In this document: positions 1 to 8,113 of the stretch, in pieces
How positions within the stretch are numbered: position 1 is the stretch's first letter
How the letters are laid out: each line of letters starts with the position of its first letter
Assembly (NCBI GenBank): GCA_034666705.1
Contig: JAXDLH010000119.1
Coordinates: 1 to 29,072 of the forward strand
Direction: 5' to 3'
DNA: 29,072 nt
Source: JAXDLH01 sp034666705
GTDB taxonomy: Bacteria > Chloroflexota > UBA6077 > SHYK01
The notes under the pieces: model-generated
Database searches by the model: none
What the model saw: the letters and a program-made list of their open reading frames with translations, nothing else
Told to the model about the DNA's origin: nothing
Program-made: the position numbers and the translations under genes

Positions 1-411
1 AAAATCCGGGCCTTCAAGGAGAGCTCGCGCGACGTTACGAAGATTAGCCGGCTGATCGAAGAGATCGAGGTGAACGGTCAGGCTCACTACTTCACGACGA
101 TGCAGCCCTTGCTGATCACCCTCATGCTCGGCGGCTCCGGCGCGACGATGCCGCCGCCGGGCACGCGGATCGGCGCGCAGGTCGTGCGGGCCTTCAGGGC
201 GGGCGACCTCCCGCTAGCGACCCGCTGGCAGCGGATCTACTCGATGTTCCCCGGGCGTTGGGCGAGTTACGGCCTGCCGCCAGTGATGAAGTCCGCCATG
301 AAGCATATGGGGGTGGACCTGGGCGACCCGGCGAGGCCCTATGAACCGGTCACCGCATGGGATCACGCCCAGATCGGGGACTTCCTCCGCCGGGCAGGAT
401 TGACCGAGTAG
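1..411 (+). CDS. Dihydrodipicolinate synthase (DapA) family protein, C-terminal part
   Basis: The gene enters from the left edge, so only the last 136 residues are visible, read in frame from base 1. The segment AFKESSRDVTKI (partial residues 4-15) aligns with the GIKEATG-type strand of DapA/NanA lyases. Lys6 (bases 16-18) is therefore probably the Schiff-base lysine, and the window begins near mid-barrel. The tail (LPPVMKSAMKHMGVDLGDP, then the DFLRRAGL end) is typical of the C-terminal helices of this family. The family performs pyruvate-type aldol or lyase chemistry, including lysine synthesis, sialic acid cleavage and hydratase-aldolases of aromatic breakdown. The neighbouring dioxygenase-like genes favour a catabolic role, but this is inference. 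The N-terminal half is missing, so substrate class cannot be assigned. Confidence 0.85.
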   Translation, partial: KIRAFKESSRDVTKISRLIEEIEVNGQAHYFTTMQPLLITLMLGGSGATMPPPGTRIGAQVVRAFRAGDLPLATRWQRIYSMFPGRWASYGLPPVMKSAMKHMGVDLGDPARPYEPVTAWDHAQIGDFLRRAGLTE

Positions 412-427
412 CAGGCCCCGTCCTTCC

Positions 428-446
428 CGTCTTGCACCCCAAGACG
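428..446 (+). terminator. Hairpin after the DapA-family gene
   Basis: A perfect 7-bp inverted repeat (CGTCTTG / CAAGACG) with a five-base loop lies 17 bases after the stop codon. There is no T-run, so it is only a plausible terminator. It could also end the converging small membrane-protein gene, which stops at 509. Confidence 0.35.
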
Positions 447-508
447 CTCGGATGGCCTCTCCACCTTGGAGCTACACCTGCCTCGTCCCGCTTGCCGAGA
501 AGGATTGT

Positions 509-658
509 CTAGCCGATATGCTGGGCGGCGCGCCAGCCGAGCGCACCCGTCCGGTTGCGTCCACGCGGCCGTCGAGTGGCCGGGCGGGCCCCTCGCTGGT
601 CGAGCCAGATGAAGAGACCGAAGAAGACAATCCCCACGAGCAGCGCGATCCCATCCAT
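509..658 (-). CDS. Small single-pass membrane protein, 49 aa
   Basis: This short reading frame starts MDGIALLVGIVFFGLFIWLD and continues with an Arg-rich tail ending in AQHIG. Residues 3-19 form one uninterrupted hydrophobic segment. The following residues (RGARPATRRPRGRNR) are strongly basic, which by the positive-inside rule places the C-terminus in the cytoplasm. A strong ribosome binding site, GGAGGTG, sits a few bases before the ATG at 658, which supports translation. No known family is recognised. It lies alone on the minus strand between the plus-strand DapA-family gene and the dioxygenase-like gene. Similar tiny membrane proteins are often accessory subunits or regulators of transporters, but nothing here identifies a partner. 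Confidence 0.6.
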   Translation of the reverse strand: MDGIALLVGIVFFGLFIWLDQRGARPATRRPRGRNRTGALGWRAAQHIG

Positions 659-879
659 GGCCCACCTCCATTATGTCGCGCGCAGCGTATCCAGCGTGAG
701 GTCACGGCCACATCTCAGCCAGGCGCGCCGAATATCACAAAGACATCACTGCGTTGCATTTCTTCATTCATCAGGTAACCGAACGTTACTTTTGAAATAC
801 ATGTGTCCGCTGCTCTTCTGGTCCTCAAGGCCTGGTCATTCACGAGCGCATGTTCGTGCGCGATGAGGAGCGAGCCCGA

Positions 880-888
880 TGCTATCAT
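880..888 (+). promoter_or_regulatory. Extended -10 promoter for the two-domain dioxygenase gene
   Basis: TGC followed by TATCAT (five of six bases match TATAAT) forms an extended -10 element. It would start transcription near 895, giving a leader of about 27 bases. No good -35 box is visible, which is acceptable for an extended -10 promoter. Confidence 0.4.
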
Positions 889-921
889 GGCGATCAACCT
901 GCACGGCACAAGGAGGACAAC

Positions 922-1821
922 ATGGCCGCGCCAGTACCCGCACGCCTCCGCACGATCGACCACGGCACGATTCCAACCAATGACCTCAACGCGATGGAAC
1001 GCTTCTACGTCGACATGCTCGGCATCAAGATCGATCATCGCCCCAACATGACCACCGAGTTTGCTCGGCGCGGCATCCCGCCGGGCATCTTCGCGGGTTT
1101 TGGCACGAGCGAGCTGGGTCTCTTCCTCGAGAACAAATACGACCTCCCACCCACGGAGGGAACCCGCGGCTTGCCACGCTTCGCCCTGGAGGTCGCGAGC
1201 GACGACTTCGCGAAGGTCGTCGGCGAGCTGCGTGAGAGCGGTGTCGAGGTCGAAGGTCCAATTGACGAGCCGGATCCCGGCGTGCTCCGCACCGTCTACC
1301 TGCGAGATTGCTCGGGCAACTACCTCGAGATCGTGGACCGGGGCGCGATTCGCAATCCGAACGCGCGCAAGTACGACTGGCGGCGCGTCGACCACGTCGA
1401 GTACGACACGCCGCACTTCGATGAAACCGTCACCCTGTGGCGCGAGGCGCTCGGCATGGACGTCATCGTGACTGAGCGCGACCCGGAGGGAGACGGCCGG
1501 GCGGCGTTCATCCCGTTCCCTGAGACAGGTCAGTGGGTCCGCTACCACGAGGTCGACGAGTTCCGGCCGCGTTCGACCAAGGAGTGGCGGGGCATCCACT
1601 GGGCGTTCGCGACGACGACGCCCGAATACCACGAGATCATCAGCCGCTTCAATGCCATGGGCGTGATGAACGGGGCATATCGCGGCGACAAAGACCACGA
1701 CGATTTGCGTCTGGTGCCCGGGCGCGATAACCGCGAGCCAGGCATCTATTTCTGGGATCCAAACGAGAAGAAGCTCGAAGTGGACCCCAAGGACCCACCG
1801 CCCGTCTACCAATACCCGTGA
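922..1821 (+). CDS. Two-domain VOC protein, type I extradiol dioxygenase-like
   Basis: The protein has 299 residues. The ATG at 922 is preceded by AGGAGG at 911-916; an in-frame extension to 850 exists but has no comparable site. Two vicinal-oxygen-chelate modules are visible, at about residues 10-140 and 153-290. The second carries the expected iron-ligand pattern of type I extradiol dioxygenases: His158 (DHVEY), His226 (IHWAF) and Glu286 (KKLEV). The first module keeps His14 and Glu136 but lacks the middle His, as in the non-catalytic N-terminal module of BphC-like enzymes. The likely reaction is oxygen-dependent meta-cleavage of a catechol-like ring, in the cytoplasm. Length matches the family. 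Other VOC activities, such as glyoxalase-type isomerisation, cannot be excluded. Confidence 0.8.
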   Translation: MAAPVPARLRTIDHGTIPTNDLNAMERFYVDMLGIKIDHRPNMTTEFARRGIPPGIFAGFGTSELGLFLENKYDLPPTEGTRGLPRFALEVASDDFAKVVGELRESGVEVEGPIDEPDPGVLRTVYLRDCSGNYLEIVDRGAIRNPNARKYDWRRVDHVEYDTPHFDETVTLWREALGMDVIVTERDPEGDGRAAFIPFPETGQWVRYHEVDEFRPRSTKEWRGIHWAFATTTPEYHEIISRFNAMGVMNGAYRGDKDHDDLRLVPGRDNREPGIYFWDPNEKKLEVDPKDPPPVYQYP

Positions 1822-1891
1822 GCTTCCGAGGCGTCTGACTGCCCCCCTCGTCCGCAGACGAGCGAGGGCTCCTGGAGAGGCTAACGCAGAA

Positions 1892-1922
1892 AGCCCGGAT
1901 CGGGGAAATCCCGGTCCGGGCT
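1892..1922. terminator. Strong hairpin between converging genes, probable two-way terminator
   Basis: AGCCCGGA at 1892-1899 pairs with TCCGGGCT at 1915-1922, and the stem continues inward to about 13 bp around a five-base loop, with one G-T pair. It lies in the 123-base gap between the plus-strand dioxygenase gene and the minus-strand VOC gene, where both transcripts should end. There is no long T-run. Confidence 0.65.
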
Positions 1923-1944
1923 CGCTGTCTATGACGTGGATCGG

Positions 1945-2508
1945 TTAGCTGTGCGGGGTGAAGAGTCCCTTGTGCTCGTCCCACCAATGGGAGCCGTGGT
2001 ACTCGATGTCGGCATGGTCGTACGGCGCCCAGATAGTGCGCTCGCTGAAGATGTAGTCGTTGGCGTCGAGCTCCAGCGGGTTGCCGTCCGGGTCGTGGAA
2101 GTACAGCTCCACCGAGCAGACGTCCCCCAGCCCCTTCTTCCCGTGCTGGCGGCACACGATAACCGACGGCACACCCCAACTCTTCAGGTGGTCTTGCCAC
2201 CGGTCGATCTGGCTGCCCTTCGTCGAGAACGCGTGGTGGGGGTGGGCCTGCCTGAGCGTTGGCTCGCCCCATCCTTGCTTGACGAGCTGAACGTCGAAAA
2301 TGCCCGCCCAATTGACGTGCAGCTCCGGGTAGGCGGCCTCCTCGCGGCTCACCTGCGCTGGCTCGGTGCGACGGAGGAACTTCGCGCCGATCACGTGCGT
2401 ATAGAACAGCTCGGCGCGGTCGAGGTTTGACACGGGCAGGCTGAAGCGGCGCACGCTGTCCAGTCGCAGCGCCGTGCCGGCCTCCACGCGATCCTGGGTA
2501 ACGGCCAT
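1945..2508 (-). CDS. VOC family protein, second gene of a tandem pair
   Basis: The protein has 187 residues. The start is the ATG at 2508 (MAVTQDRVEAG), preceded by AGGGAG at good spacing; a longer in-frame opening would run into the upstream gene. One VOC module is visible. Its first beta strand reads VRRFSLPV, so Arg21 stands where the sister protein (2523-3068) has a metal-ligand His. The later candidates His91 (HPHHAF) and Glu146 (DPDGNPLEL) are kept. The C-terminal stretch rich in His, Trp and Asp (DIEYHGSHWWDEHKG) is not part of a standard VOC fold. The gene follows its sister by 14 bases, so they are probably co-transcribed and may form a mixed dimer. Ring cleavage or isomerase activity is possible; function is unassigned. 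Confidence 0.75.
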   Translation of the reverse strand: MAVTQDRVEAGTALRLDSVRRFSLPVSNLDRAELFYTHVIGAKFLRRTEPAQVSREEAAYPELHVNWAGIFDVQLVKQGWGEPTLRQAHPHHAFSTKGSQIDRWQDHLKSWGVPSVIVCRQHGKKGLGDVCSVELYFHDPDGNPLELDANDYIFSERTIWAPYDHADIEYHGSHWWDEHKGLFTPHS

Positions 2509-2522
2509 TGGTAACTCCCTTC

Positions 2523-3068
2523 TTACGCCCTGGGCCAATCGCGCCAGAGATATGCGGTATCCCACTGATCGAACGAGCCAATCTTGACTTGCTCGTTGAA
2601 CGGATAGTTGCGGCACGCAATCTCGGTGGGGTTGCCGTCGGGATCACGGAAGTGCATCTCGACGAGGACCGCCTCGCCCACCTTCGGCGCGTTGTCGGTC
2701 GCCGGGGTCGTCAGCACGGTGGGCGTGCCGCTAGCCTCGAGGCGATCACGGAACGCGTCCAACTCCTCGGGTGCCTGCACCCAGAATGCGTTATGCGGAA
2801 ATGCCTGGTCGAGCGTACCCTGGCCGTAGGGCTGGTAGAAGAGATCCAGCTCCATCCCCTCGCACATGCGCACGGCCATCGCCGTGCTGTTCGAGCGGCC
2901 CTGGCGCACGCTCTCCCAGTCAGGCTCGCGCCGGACCTCGCCGCCCAGGAGCTCGACCCAGAACTTCCGCGCCTTGCCATGATCGCGCACGGGAATCGTA
3001 AAGTGGTTGACGCCTGAGATCGTCAGGCCCAACTCTTCAGCTGGTCGCGGTGCATCGGTTGCTGCCAC
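2523..3068 (-). CDS. VOC family protein (glyoxalase/extradiol dioxygenase superfamily)
   Basis: The protein has 181 residues. The start is taken as GTG at 3068 (VAATDAPRPAEE) because AAGGAGG lies 8 bases before it. An upstream in-frame TTG at 3095 would place this site inside the coding region. The single VOC module keeps His22 (VNHFTIPV), His92 (FPHNAFWV) and Glu149 (DPDGNPTEI), a full set of candidate metal ligands. VOC modules act as dimers, so two copies, or one copy with the downstream sister, would form the active sites. The promoter at 3116-3144 should drive both genes. The substrate is unknown. Nearby extradiol-dioxygenase-like and lyase genes suggest aromatic catabolism, but fosfomycin- or glyoxalase-type chemistry cannot be ruled out. 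Confidence 0.8.
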   Translation of the reverse strand: MAATDAPRPAEELGLTISGVNHFTIPVRDHGKARKFWVELLGGEVRREPDWESVRQGRSNSTAMAVRMCEGMELDLFYQPYGQGTLDQAFPHNAFWVQAPEELDAFRDRLEASGTPTVLTTPATDNAPKVGEAVLVEMHFRDPDGNPTEIACRNYPFNEQVKIGSFDQWDTAYLWRDWPRA

Positions 3069-3115
3069 AGTCTCGACCTCCTTTGTTCGTATCAACCGCC
3101 ATTCGGAGCACCCCT

Positions 3116-3144
3116 ATCGTACCTCCCAGCAGCGGTCATGTAAA
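3116..3144 (-). promoter_or_regulatory. Sigma-70-type promoter for the VOC gene pair
   Basis: On the minus strand TTTACA (plus 3139-3144, five of six to consensus) and TACGAT (plus 3116-3121, four of six) are separated by exactly 17 bases. Transcription would start near 3109, about 40 bases before the GTG at 3068. Confidence 0.55.
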
Positions 3145-3199
3145 CGTGATACGCTTGGCCCGCTATCGACATGTCCCTCACCTCAGGAGGTTGATCGTT

Positions 3200-4951
3200 A
3201 TGCTCAGGGCCTGTTCGCCACTCACCCGGGTATTTCTCATGCTGCTCATGCTGATCACGATCGGAGCCTGTGCCAGCCCCGCACCGTCCACCTCCCCAGA
3301 CAAGGCCGGTGGCGCTGGTACTGCCCCTGCCGGCACGAACAGTCCCAAGACGCTCACGGTGCTGATGAACGACGAGCCAAAGAAGCTCGGCCCAATCGGC
3401 CCTGGAGGCGGATCCCTGCAGTCGAGCGCGACGACGCCGTTCTTTTACGAGGGTTTTCTGATCGTGGCCGACGATTCAGGCACCTACGTGCCGCGGATCG
3501 CCACCGAGATCCCGACGTTGGAGAACGGGGATTGGCGCCTGCTTCCGAGTGGCCAGATGGAGACGACCTGGAAGCTGCGGCCCGACGTGTACTGGCACGA
3601 CGGTACATCCTTCACGGCGAGCGACGTCGTATTCACCTGGCAGGTCTGGCGTGACCCCCTGTCAGAAGTAACTCGCGACGTGCTCAGCGACAACGTCGAC
3701 GCCATCGACACGCCGGACGATCACACGATCGTCGTGCACTGGAAGAGCCCGTTTGCGTTCATCAACGAGATCGGTATCCATTCGCTGCTGCCGCGGCACA
3801 TCCTGGAGCCGACGTTCCTGAGCGACAAGGAGCTCTTCAACAGCAATCGCTGGAACACGGTCGACTACGTGGGACTCGGCCCCTACCGATTGAAGGAGTG
3901 GGTCCCCGGCAGCCAGCTCACGCTCGAGGCTTTTGACCAATACTTCCTCGGACGCCCCAAGATCCAAACGATCATCGCGCGTTTCGTGACCGATCCGAAT
4001 GTGCTGGCGACGACGATGCTCGCCGGGCATGCTGACATGAACATCCCGTGGGGCGCGACCGCTGACTCCGTGACGCCGGTTCAAGAGGGATGGAAGCGGA
4101 GCGGGGAGGGCAACGTCTACATCTACCCGGGCCCGAGTCTCCGCTTCATCACCTACCAGGCCCGTGATGAGTTCTTGAAGCAGCCGGCGCTCAAACAACC
4201 CGCAGTCCGCCAGGCGCTCCTCTATGCGCTGGACAAGGAGGCGCTCGTCGACCTGCTCTATCAGGACCGGAGCTTGCTCGCCGATAGCTGGTACGTGCGG
4301 AGCGACCCGCACCGCGCTTCGATTGCGGACGGCATCACGAGCTACAACTACGACCCGCGCAAGGCGGCACAACTGCTCGAGCAACAGGGCTGGAAACCAG
4401 GACCAGACGGGGTGCTGGTCAACGCCGCGGGTGACCGCTTCGAGACGTCGTTCTCGTCGACGAGCGAGTCAGGCCAGGCAGTGTCTGCCTTCGCCTCGTA
4501 CTGGCGGCAGGCCGGCATTGCGGTCCAGGAAGACGTGTTGACACCCGCGCAGACGCAGGATCGCGAGTTCCGCGCGAAATTCCCCGGCCTGGAATACACC
4601 GCGAACGTGCCCATTCGCAGCTTCCTCAAAGGGCGGATCCCGATCGCCCAGATTCCCGGCCCGGAGAATCGCTGGACCGGCAGCAATCGCAACGGACTCG
4701 CCGTTTCTGTGTTGGACGACCTCATGAAGCAGTTCGACTCGACGATCAACGACGTCGAGCGCACGCGCGTCGAGCGCGACCTCATCCGCGAGATCACGGG
4801 GAACGCCCAGTTCGGCTTCTTCTTCATGTACCCGCACCAGTGGATGGTGCGGAAGTCCGTCACCGGCGTCCTGCCATCCAAGGTCGCCTCGATGGTCGAC
4901 GACTGGCCAAGGGTCACCTGGAACGCTCACACGTGGGACATCCAGCAATAA
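3200..4951 (+). CDS. ABC transporter substrate-binding lipoprotein, family 5 (peptide/opine/nickel type)
   Basis: The protein has 583 residues. The start is the ATG at 3200, preceded by CAGGAGG nine bases upstream; the longer upstream frame is rejected because it hides the signal sequence. Residues 1-24 form a lipoprotein signal ending in a lipobox (IGAC) with Cys24 as lipid anchor, followed by a Ser/Pro/Gly/Ala-rich linker. The mature part shows SBP_bac_5 landmarks: the WKLRPDVYWHDGTSFTASDV segment, the VGLGPYRLKEW segment, and the VRQALLYALDKEALV helix. It should capture an oligopeptide or other small solute outside the membrane and deliver it to a permease, but no permease or ATPase gene is in the window. 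Like the SBP at 26349 it ends in a WDIQ motif. Ligand is unknown. Confidence 0.9.
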   Translation: MLRACSPLTRVFLMLLMLITIGACASPAPSTSPDKAGGAGTAPAGTNSPKTLTVLMNDEPKKLGPIGPGGGSLQSSATTPFFYEGFLIVADDSGTYVPRIATEIPTLENGDWRLLPSGQMETTWKLRPDVYWHDGTSFTASDVVFTWQVWRDPLSEVTRDVLSDNVDAIDTPDDHTIVVHWKSPFAFINEIGIHSLLPRHILEPTFLSDKELFNSNRWNTVDYVGLGPYRLKEWVPGSQLTLEAFDQYFLGRPKIQTIIARFVTDPNVLATTMLAGHADMNIPWGATADSVTPVQEGWKRSGEGNVYIYPGPSLRFITYQARDEFLKQPALKQPAVRQALLYALDKEALVDLLYQDRSLLADSWYVRSDPHRASIADGITSYNYDPRKAAQLLEQQGWKPGPDGVLVNAAGDRFETSFSSTSESGQAVSAFASYWRQAGIAVQEDVLTPAQTQDREFRAKFPGLEYTANVPIRSFLKGRIPIAQIPGPENRWTGSNRNGLAVSVLDDLMKQFDSTINDVERTRVERDLIREITGNAQFGFFFMYPHQWMVRKSVTGVLPSKVASMVDDWPRVTWNAHTWDIQQ

Positions 4952-5073
4952 TTGATCAGGGCACCCCGGACGCGATGCGCCGCTCGAAGCTCGGAGGTGA
5001 AGGGCGATGGGTGTTCCTGGAATCCTGAATTACGAACTCCGACAAGGTCTTCGCCGCCTTCAGGCCGTAGCTC

Positions 5074-5131
5074 CTGCCCGGGACCGGGGGGCAGCAGGAT
5101 GACCCAGAATAGGCGCCGCCTGAGCGCGGCG
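5074..5131. terminator. Two short hairpins between converging genes
   Basis: The 221-base gap 4952-5172 has no convincing gene. It contains CTGCCC (5074-5079) pairing with GGGCAG (5089-5094), and CGCCGC (5114-5119) pairing with GCGGCG (5126-5131). Either could end the converging transcripts. Neither has a T-run, so support is weak. Confidence 0.3.
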
Positions 5132-5172
5132 AACGATTTCTGACTGTAATGCCCTGACGCCCGGCGGCACCG

Positions 5173-6198
5173 CTATGGATGGTGACGCATGCGGGTGCCG
5201 CGCGCGAGCTGCTGACCGGCGTCGGCCTTCTGCGCGAGGTCGTACACCCATTTGCCAGTTGCCACGTCGCAGAAGCCAATGCCGGGACTTGCCAGGAGCA
5301 CGATCTCGTCCTCGTTGCGCCGCCCAACGGCGTCGCCGTTCAGCACCTCCGCCAGTGTAGGCGTAGCATCGAGGTCCAGATCGCCACGATGCACGATGCG
5401 CGCGAACGGCTCCCACTGCGTGTAATCGTGAATGATGCGGTTGCGCGACGTGACGATCACCCGCGAGCGCAGCACCGATTGCTCGTCCATCTCGCCTGGA
5501 GTCACCTGGGCCACCACCGCGCCCGGCTTAAGGTCGTCCCCGTTGAGCACCGGTTCGTTGTACGAGCTCGTGGCAATCATCACCGCGTCGGCATCGGAGA
5601 TCGCCTCGCGTGCCGAACCGACCGGTACGAACTCCACACCGGTCCGCTCCGAGAGGCGCTTCGCAAACCGTTCTCGGTTGGCGGGTGTGGGGCTGAAGAT
5701 CTTCGCACGCTTGATCGACGGCCGTTGCGCACAGGCTACCGTGGCCTGTACGTCCGCGATCGTGCCGCTCCCGATGATGCCCAGCACCTCCGCGTCCGGC
5801 CGGGCAAAGTGGCGGACGGCGATGCCACTCGGCCCACCCGCACGTACGGAGTGCATGGCCGCGTCTTCGATGATCGCGATTGGCGCGAACGTGTCGAAGT
5901 CCATCAGGATCATGTAGCTCGTCATGTCACCATTCGGCCCGAACGCGTTGCAGCCAAGATGGATACCGGCCACGCCCAACGGCTTGACCATCGCCGGCAG
6001 AATGCGAATATCTTTCTCGTAGGGCCGCCAGTTCTGATTCGGTGGCCACACGACCCGGAGCCGCTCCTCTTGCGGCGTGGCGATCTCGCCGCGCACGGAG
6101 GCAACGAACGCCTGCTCCAACGCGTCGACCGCACCATAGAGCATCGGGTCGGTGTTCATGAGCTCGACAACCTCGGGCTCGGTCAGATACAGCGGCAT
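5173..6198 (-). CDS. Ornithine cyclodeaminase / mu-crystallin family NAD(P)-dependent protein
   Basis: The protein has 341 residues, starting at the ATG at 6198 (MPLYLTEPEVVELMN), with GGAGG five bases upstream. The Rossmann motif GIIGSGTIAD is at about residues 140-149, after the family segment HSVRAGGPSGIAVRH, in which Arg119 matches the substrate-carboxylate arginine. Lys72 in MVKPLG is another conserved active-site position. The DxPGK loop, whose Asp is catalytic in true ornithine cyclodeaminase, reads VTPGEMDE here, so that Asp is missing. A ketimine or imino-acid reductase, or an amino acid dehydrogenase, is therefore more likely than ornithine cyclisation; this is inferred from remembered family alignments. 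The gene is last in an operon, 61 bases after a substrate-binding lipoprotein, which fits work on an imported amino-acid-like compound. Confidence 0.8.
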   Translation of the reverse strand: MPLYLTEPEVVELMNTDPMLYGAVDALEQAFVASVRGEIATPQEERLRVVWPPNQNWRPYEKDIRILPAMVKPLGVAGIHLGCNAFGPNGDMTSYMILMDFDTFAPIAIIEDAAMHSVRAGGPSGIAVRHFARPDAEVLGIIGSGTIADVQATVACAQRPSIKRAKIFSPTPANRERFAKRLSERTGVEFVPVGSAREAISDADAVMIATSSYNEPVLNGDDLKPGAVVAQVTPGEMDEQSVLRSRVIVTSRNRIIHDYTQWEPFARIVHRGDLDLDATPTLAEVLNGDAVGRRNEDEIVLLASPGIGFCDVATGKWVYDLAQKADAGQQLARGTRMRHHP

Positions 6199-6259
6199 AG
6201 CTCCTCCGTCCAACAAGCAGCAGTACGCTCGCTCGGTTTGGGCCCGGCTGGTCCTCGGG

Positions 6260-8029
6260 CTATTCGACGTCCCACAGGTGAGCGTTGCGCGTATACGTGC
6301 CATATGGGACGGAAGCCTCCGAGCCACCGGCCACATCGTCGAATGCCTTCACACCTTTGCGTGCGCCCAGAAAGCGTGGCGTGAAGTAGAGCACGAGCAA
6401 CGGCAATTGGCTCACCTCGTAATCGCTGAGCGCCTTCACGGCCGCCAGTTGATCGTCGGGGCGAATGCTGCGCCGATAGGTAGTGACGAACCCCTGGCCC
6501 AGCGGGTCGTCATACCCACCGCGATTGCCAGACCAGCGATTCTCCGCGCTCGCAGGCGGACCTTCGAACTTGGCGAAGACGGCGTCGCCGCTGCCTTGGG
6601 CCGTGCTCTCCCAGCCGGTGTAGCTCGCGCGGTATTGCGAGTCGCGCGTCTGCGCGGCCGTAAGGGTAACCTCGTCCACTGCCAGGCCGATCTGCCGCCA
6701 GTAGGCCGCGAAAGCGGCGATCTCTTTGTCGCGCCCACTCACCGTCCAGATCGACGTGTGCAGGTCCCTGCCGTCGACGGCGCTGTGCACGGAACCGTCC
6801 GGGGCGGAGCTCCAACCGGCGGCCTGCAACGTCGCCCTGGCGCGAGCGGGATCGTAGCCGAACGGTCGGAGACTATCTTTTGTCGCAGCGAAGTTCGCAT
6901 CCTCTTCGGGCAGCAAGGACCAGGCCGTCAACTCCCGATGGCCGGCGAGCAGTCCGTCGGCCAGGGCCTCGCGATCGAGCGCGTAGTACAGTGCCTGGCG
7001 GACCCGGACGTCGAGGTTCGCGGCCTCGGCCTGCACCGCGGGCCGCCACTGTGGCGTCAGGAACCAGGTCGTGCCCCGGACCACGTTCACCGTACCCTGC
7101 CCGCTCCCATCCCAACGGTCCTTGAGCTGGAAGCCGAGGTCGGCGCTCGAAATCGCGCTATCGACCACCATATCGGTGGCGCCCGCGAGGAGGCTGGCGA
7201 ACAGGGCATTCTGATCGCCGAACGTCTGCAACCGGATCACGTCGAGCTTCGGACGCCCCAGGAAGTAGCCGTCGTAGGCCTGGAAGGTAATGCCGCTTCC
7301 CGGTTCGAACGTCGTCACCCGAAACGGGCCGGTATTCACGTAGCCGGTCGTCCAGTACGGATTGTGGAGAAACTCCTCGACGTTCTTGCTCGCCTGATAG
7401 GCAGCAAACGGCTCAGCTAGCAGGTGCTGCGGCATTGGCCAGAAGAGTCGCGGCCCAAGCGTAGCGCCAAGGTAATACGGCGCCTTGAACGTGATGGCGA
7501 GTGTCGCCTCGTCCACCGCGTCGACGACGTCCATCTGCGTGTAGGCGTCGCGGCTGACGGCTGGGATCGCCGGATCCCTCGACATCTCATAGGCGAACTG
7601 CATATCGCTTGCCGTGAACGGCTGTCCGTCCTGCCACGTTACGCCCTTGCGCAGCGCGTACGTAACCCGCATCCGTCCATCCGGCAAGAGTTGGATGGAG
7701 TTGTCGTCGAACGAGGGAACCCGGTCGGCAAGCCGACCCACTGGTTTGCGGCTATTCACGTCAGACGTGATGAGTCCTTCCGTGTGGATCTCGTTGATGG
7801 TCTGCCACCCGCCGGCCGTCGTCGGGTCGCCGGTGATCGACATTCCCTGAACGTCGCCGATGATGGCCACGTTCAGCGTCGTGCTCACTCGTCGCGGCTG
7901 CGACGTCGCGTCTGCGCCGCCACCCGGCTGCGTCGCAGGCGCGGACGGCTGCGGAGCGCACGCCGCAATACTCAGCACGAGGAGTAGCGAGGACACTCGC
8001 CGGTCCCCCCGGACCATCGACCGCCACAT
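6260..8029 (-). CDS. ABC transporter substrate-binding lipoprotein, family 5 (second copy)
   Basis: The protein has 589 residues. The ATG at 8029 is preceded by GGAGGGC five bases upstream. The N-terminus has basic residues, a hydrophobic core (SSLLLVLS) and a lipobox IAAC with Cys24, then a Gly/Pro/Ser/Gln-rich linker. SBP_bac_5 landmarks are present: YALRKGVTWQDGQPFTASDM, GYVNTGPFRVTTFEPGSG, VRQALYYALDREALADG, and an AHLWDVE end. It is an extracytoplasmic receptor for a peptide-like or other small solute. It sits between a NicX/M29-like enzyme gene (84-base gap) and an OCD-family gene (61-base gap) on the same strand, so receptor and enzymes probably serve one substrate. No permease or ATPase is nearby. 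It is clearly divergent from the other two family-5 proteins in the window. Confidence 0.9.
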   Translation of the reverse strand: MWRSMVRGDRRVSSLLLVLSIAACAPQPSAPATQPGGGADATSQPRRVSTTLNVAIIGDVQGMSITGDPTTAGGWQTINEIHTEGLITSDVNSRKPVGRLADRVPSFDDNSIQLLPDGRMRVTYALRKGVTWQDGQPFTASDMQFAYEMSRDPAIPAVSRDAYTQMDVVDAVDEATLAITFKAPYYLGATLGPRLFWPMPQHLLAEPFAAYQASKNVEEFLHNPYWTTGYVNTGPFRVTTFEPGSGITFQAYDGYFLGRPKLDVIRLQTFGDQNALFASLLAGATDMVVDSAISSADLGFQLKDRWDGSGQGTVNVVRGTTWFLTPQWRPAVQAEAANLDVRVRQALYYALDREALADGLLAGHRELTAWSLLPEEDANFAATKDSLRPFGYDPARARATLQAAGWSSAPDGSVHSAVDGRDLHTSIWTVSGRDKEIAAFAAYWRQIGLAVDEVTLTAAQTRDSQYRASYTGWESTAQGSGDAVFAKFEGPPASAENRWSGNRGGYDDPLGQGFVTTYRRSIRPDDQLAAVKALSDYEVSQLPLLVLYFTPRFLGARKGVKAFDDVAGGSEASVPYGTYTRNAHLWDVE

Positions 8030-8113
8030 GGTTCGCCCTCCGTTCTGACCGGCAATGTGAAGACACGTAAAACTGAGCGTATTGCGCCACGCTACGCAAG
8101 GCCGCGTAGGCGT

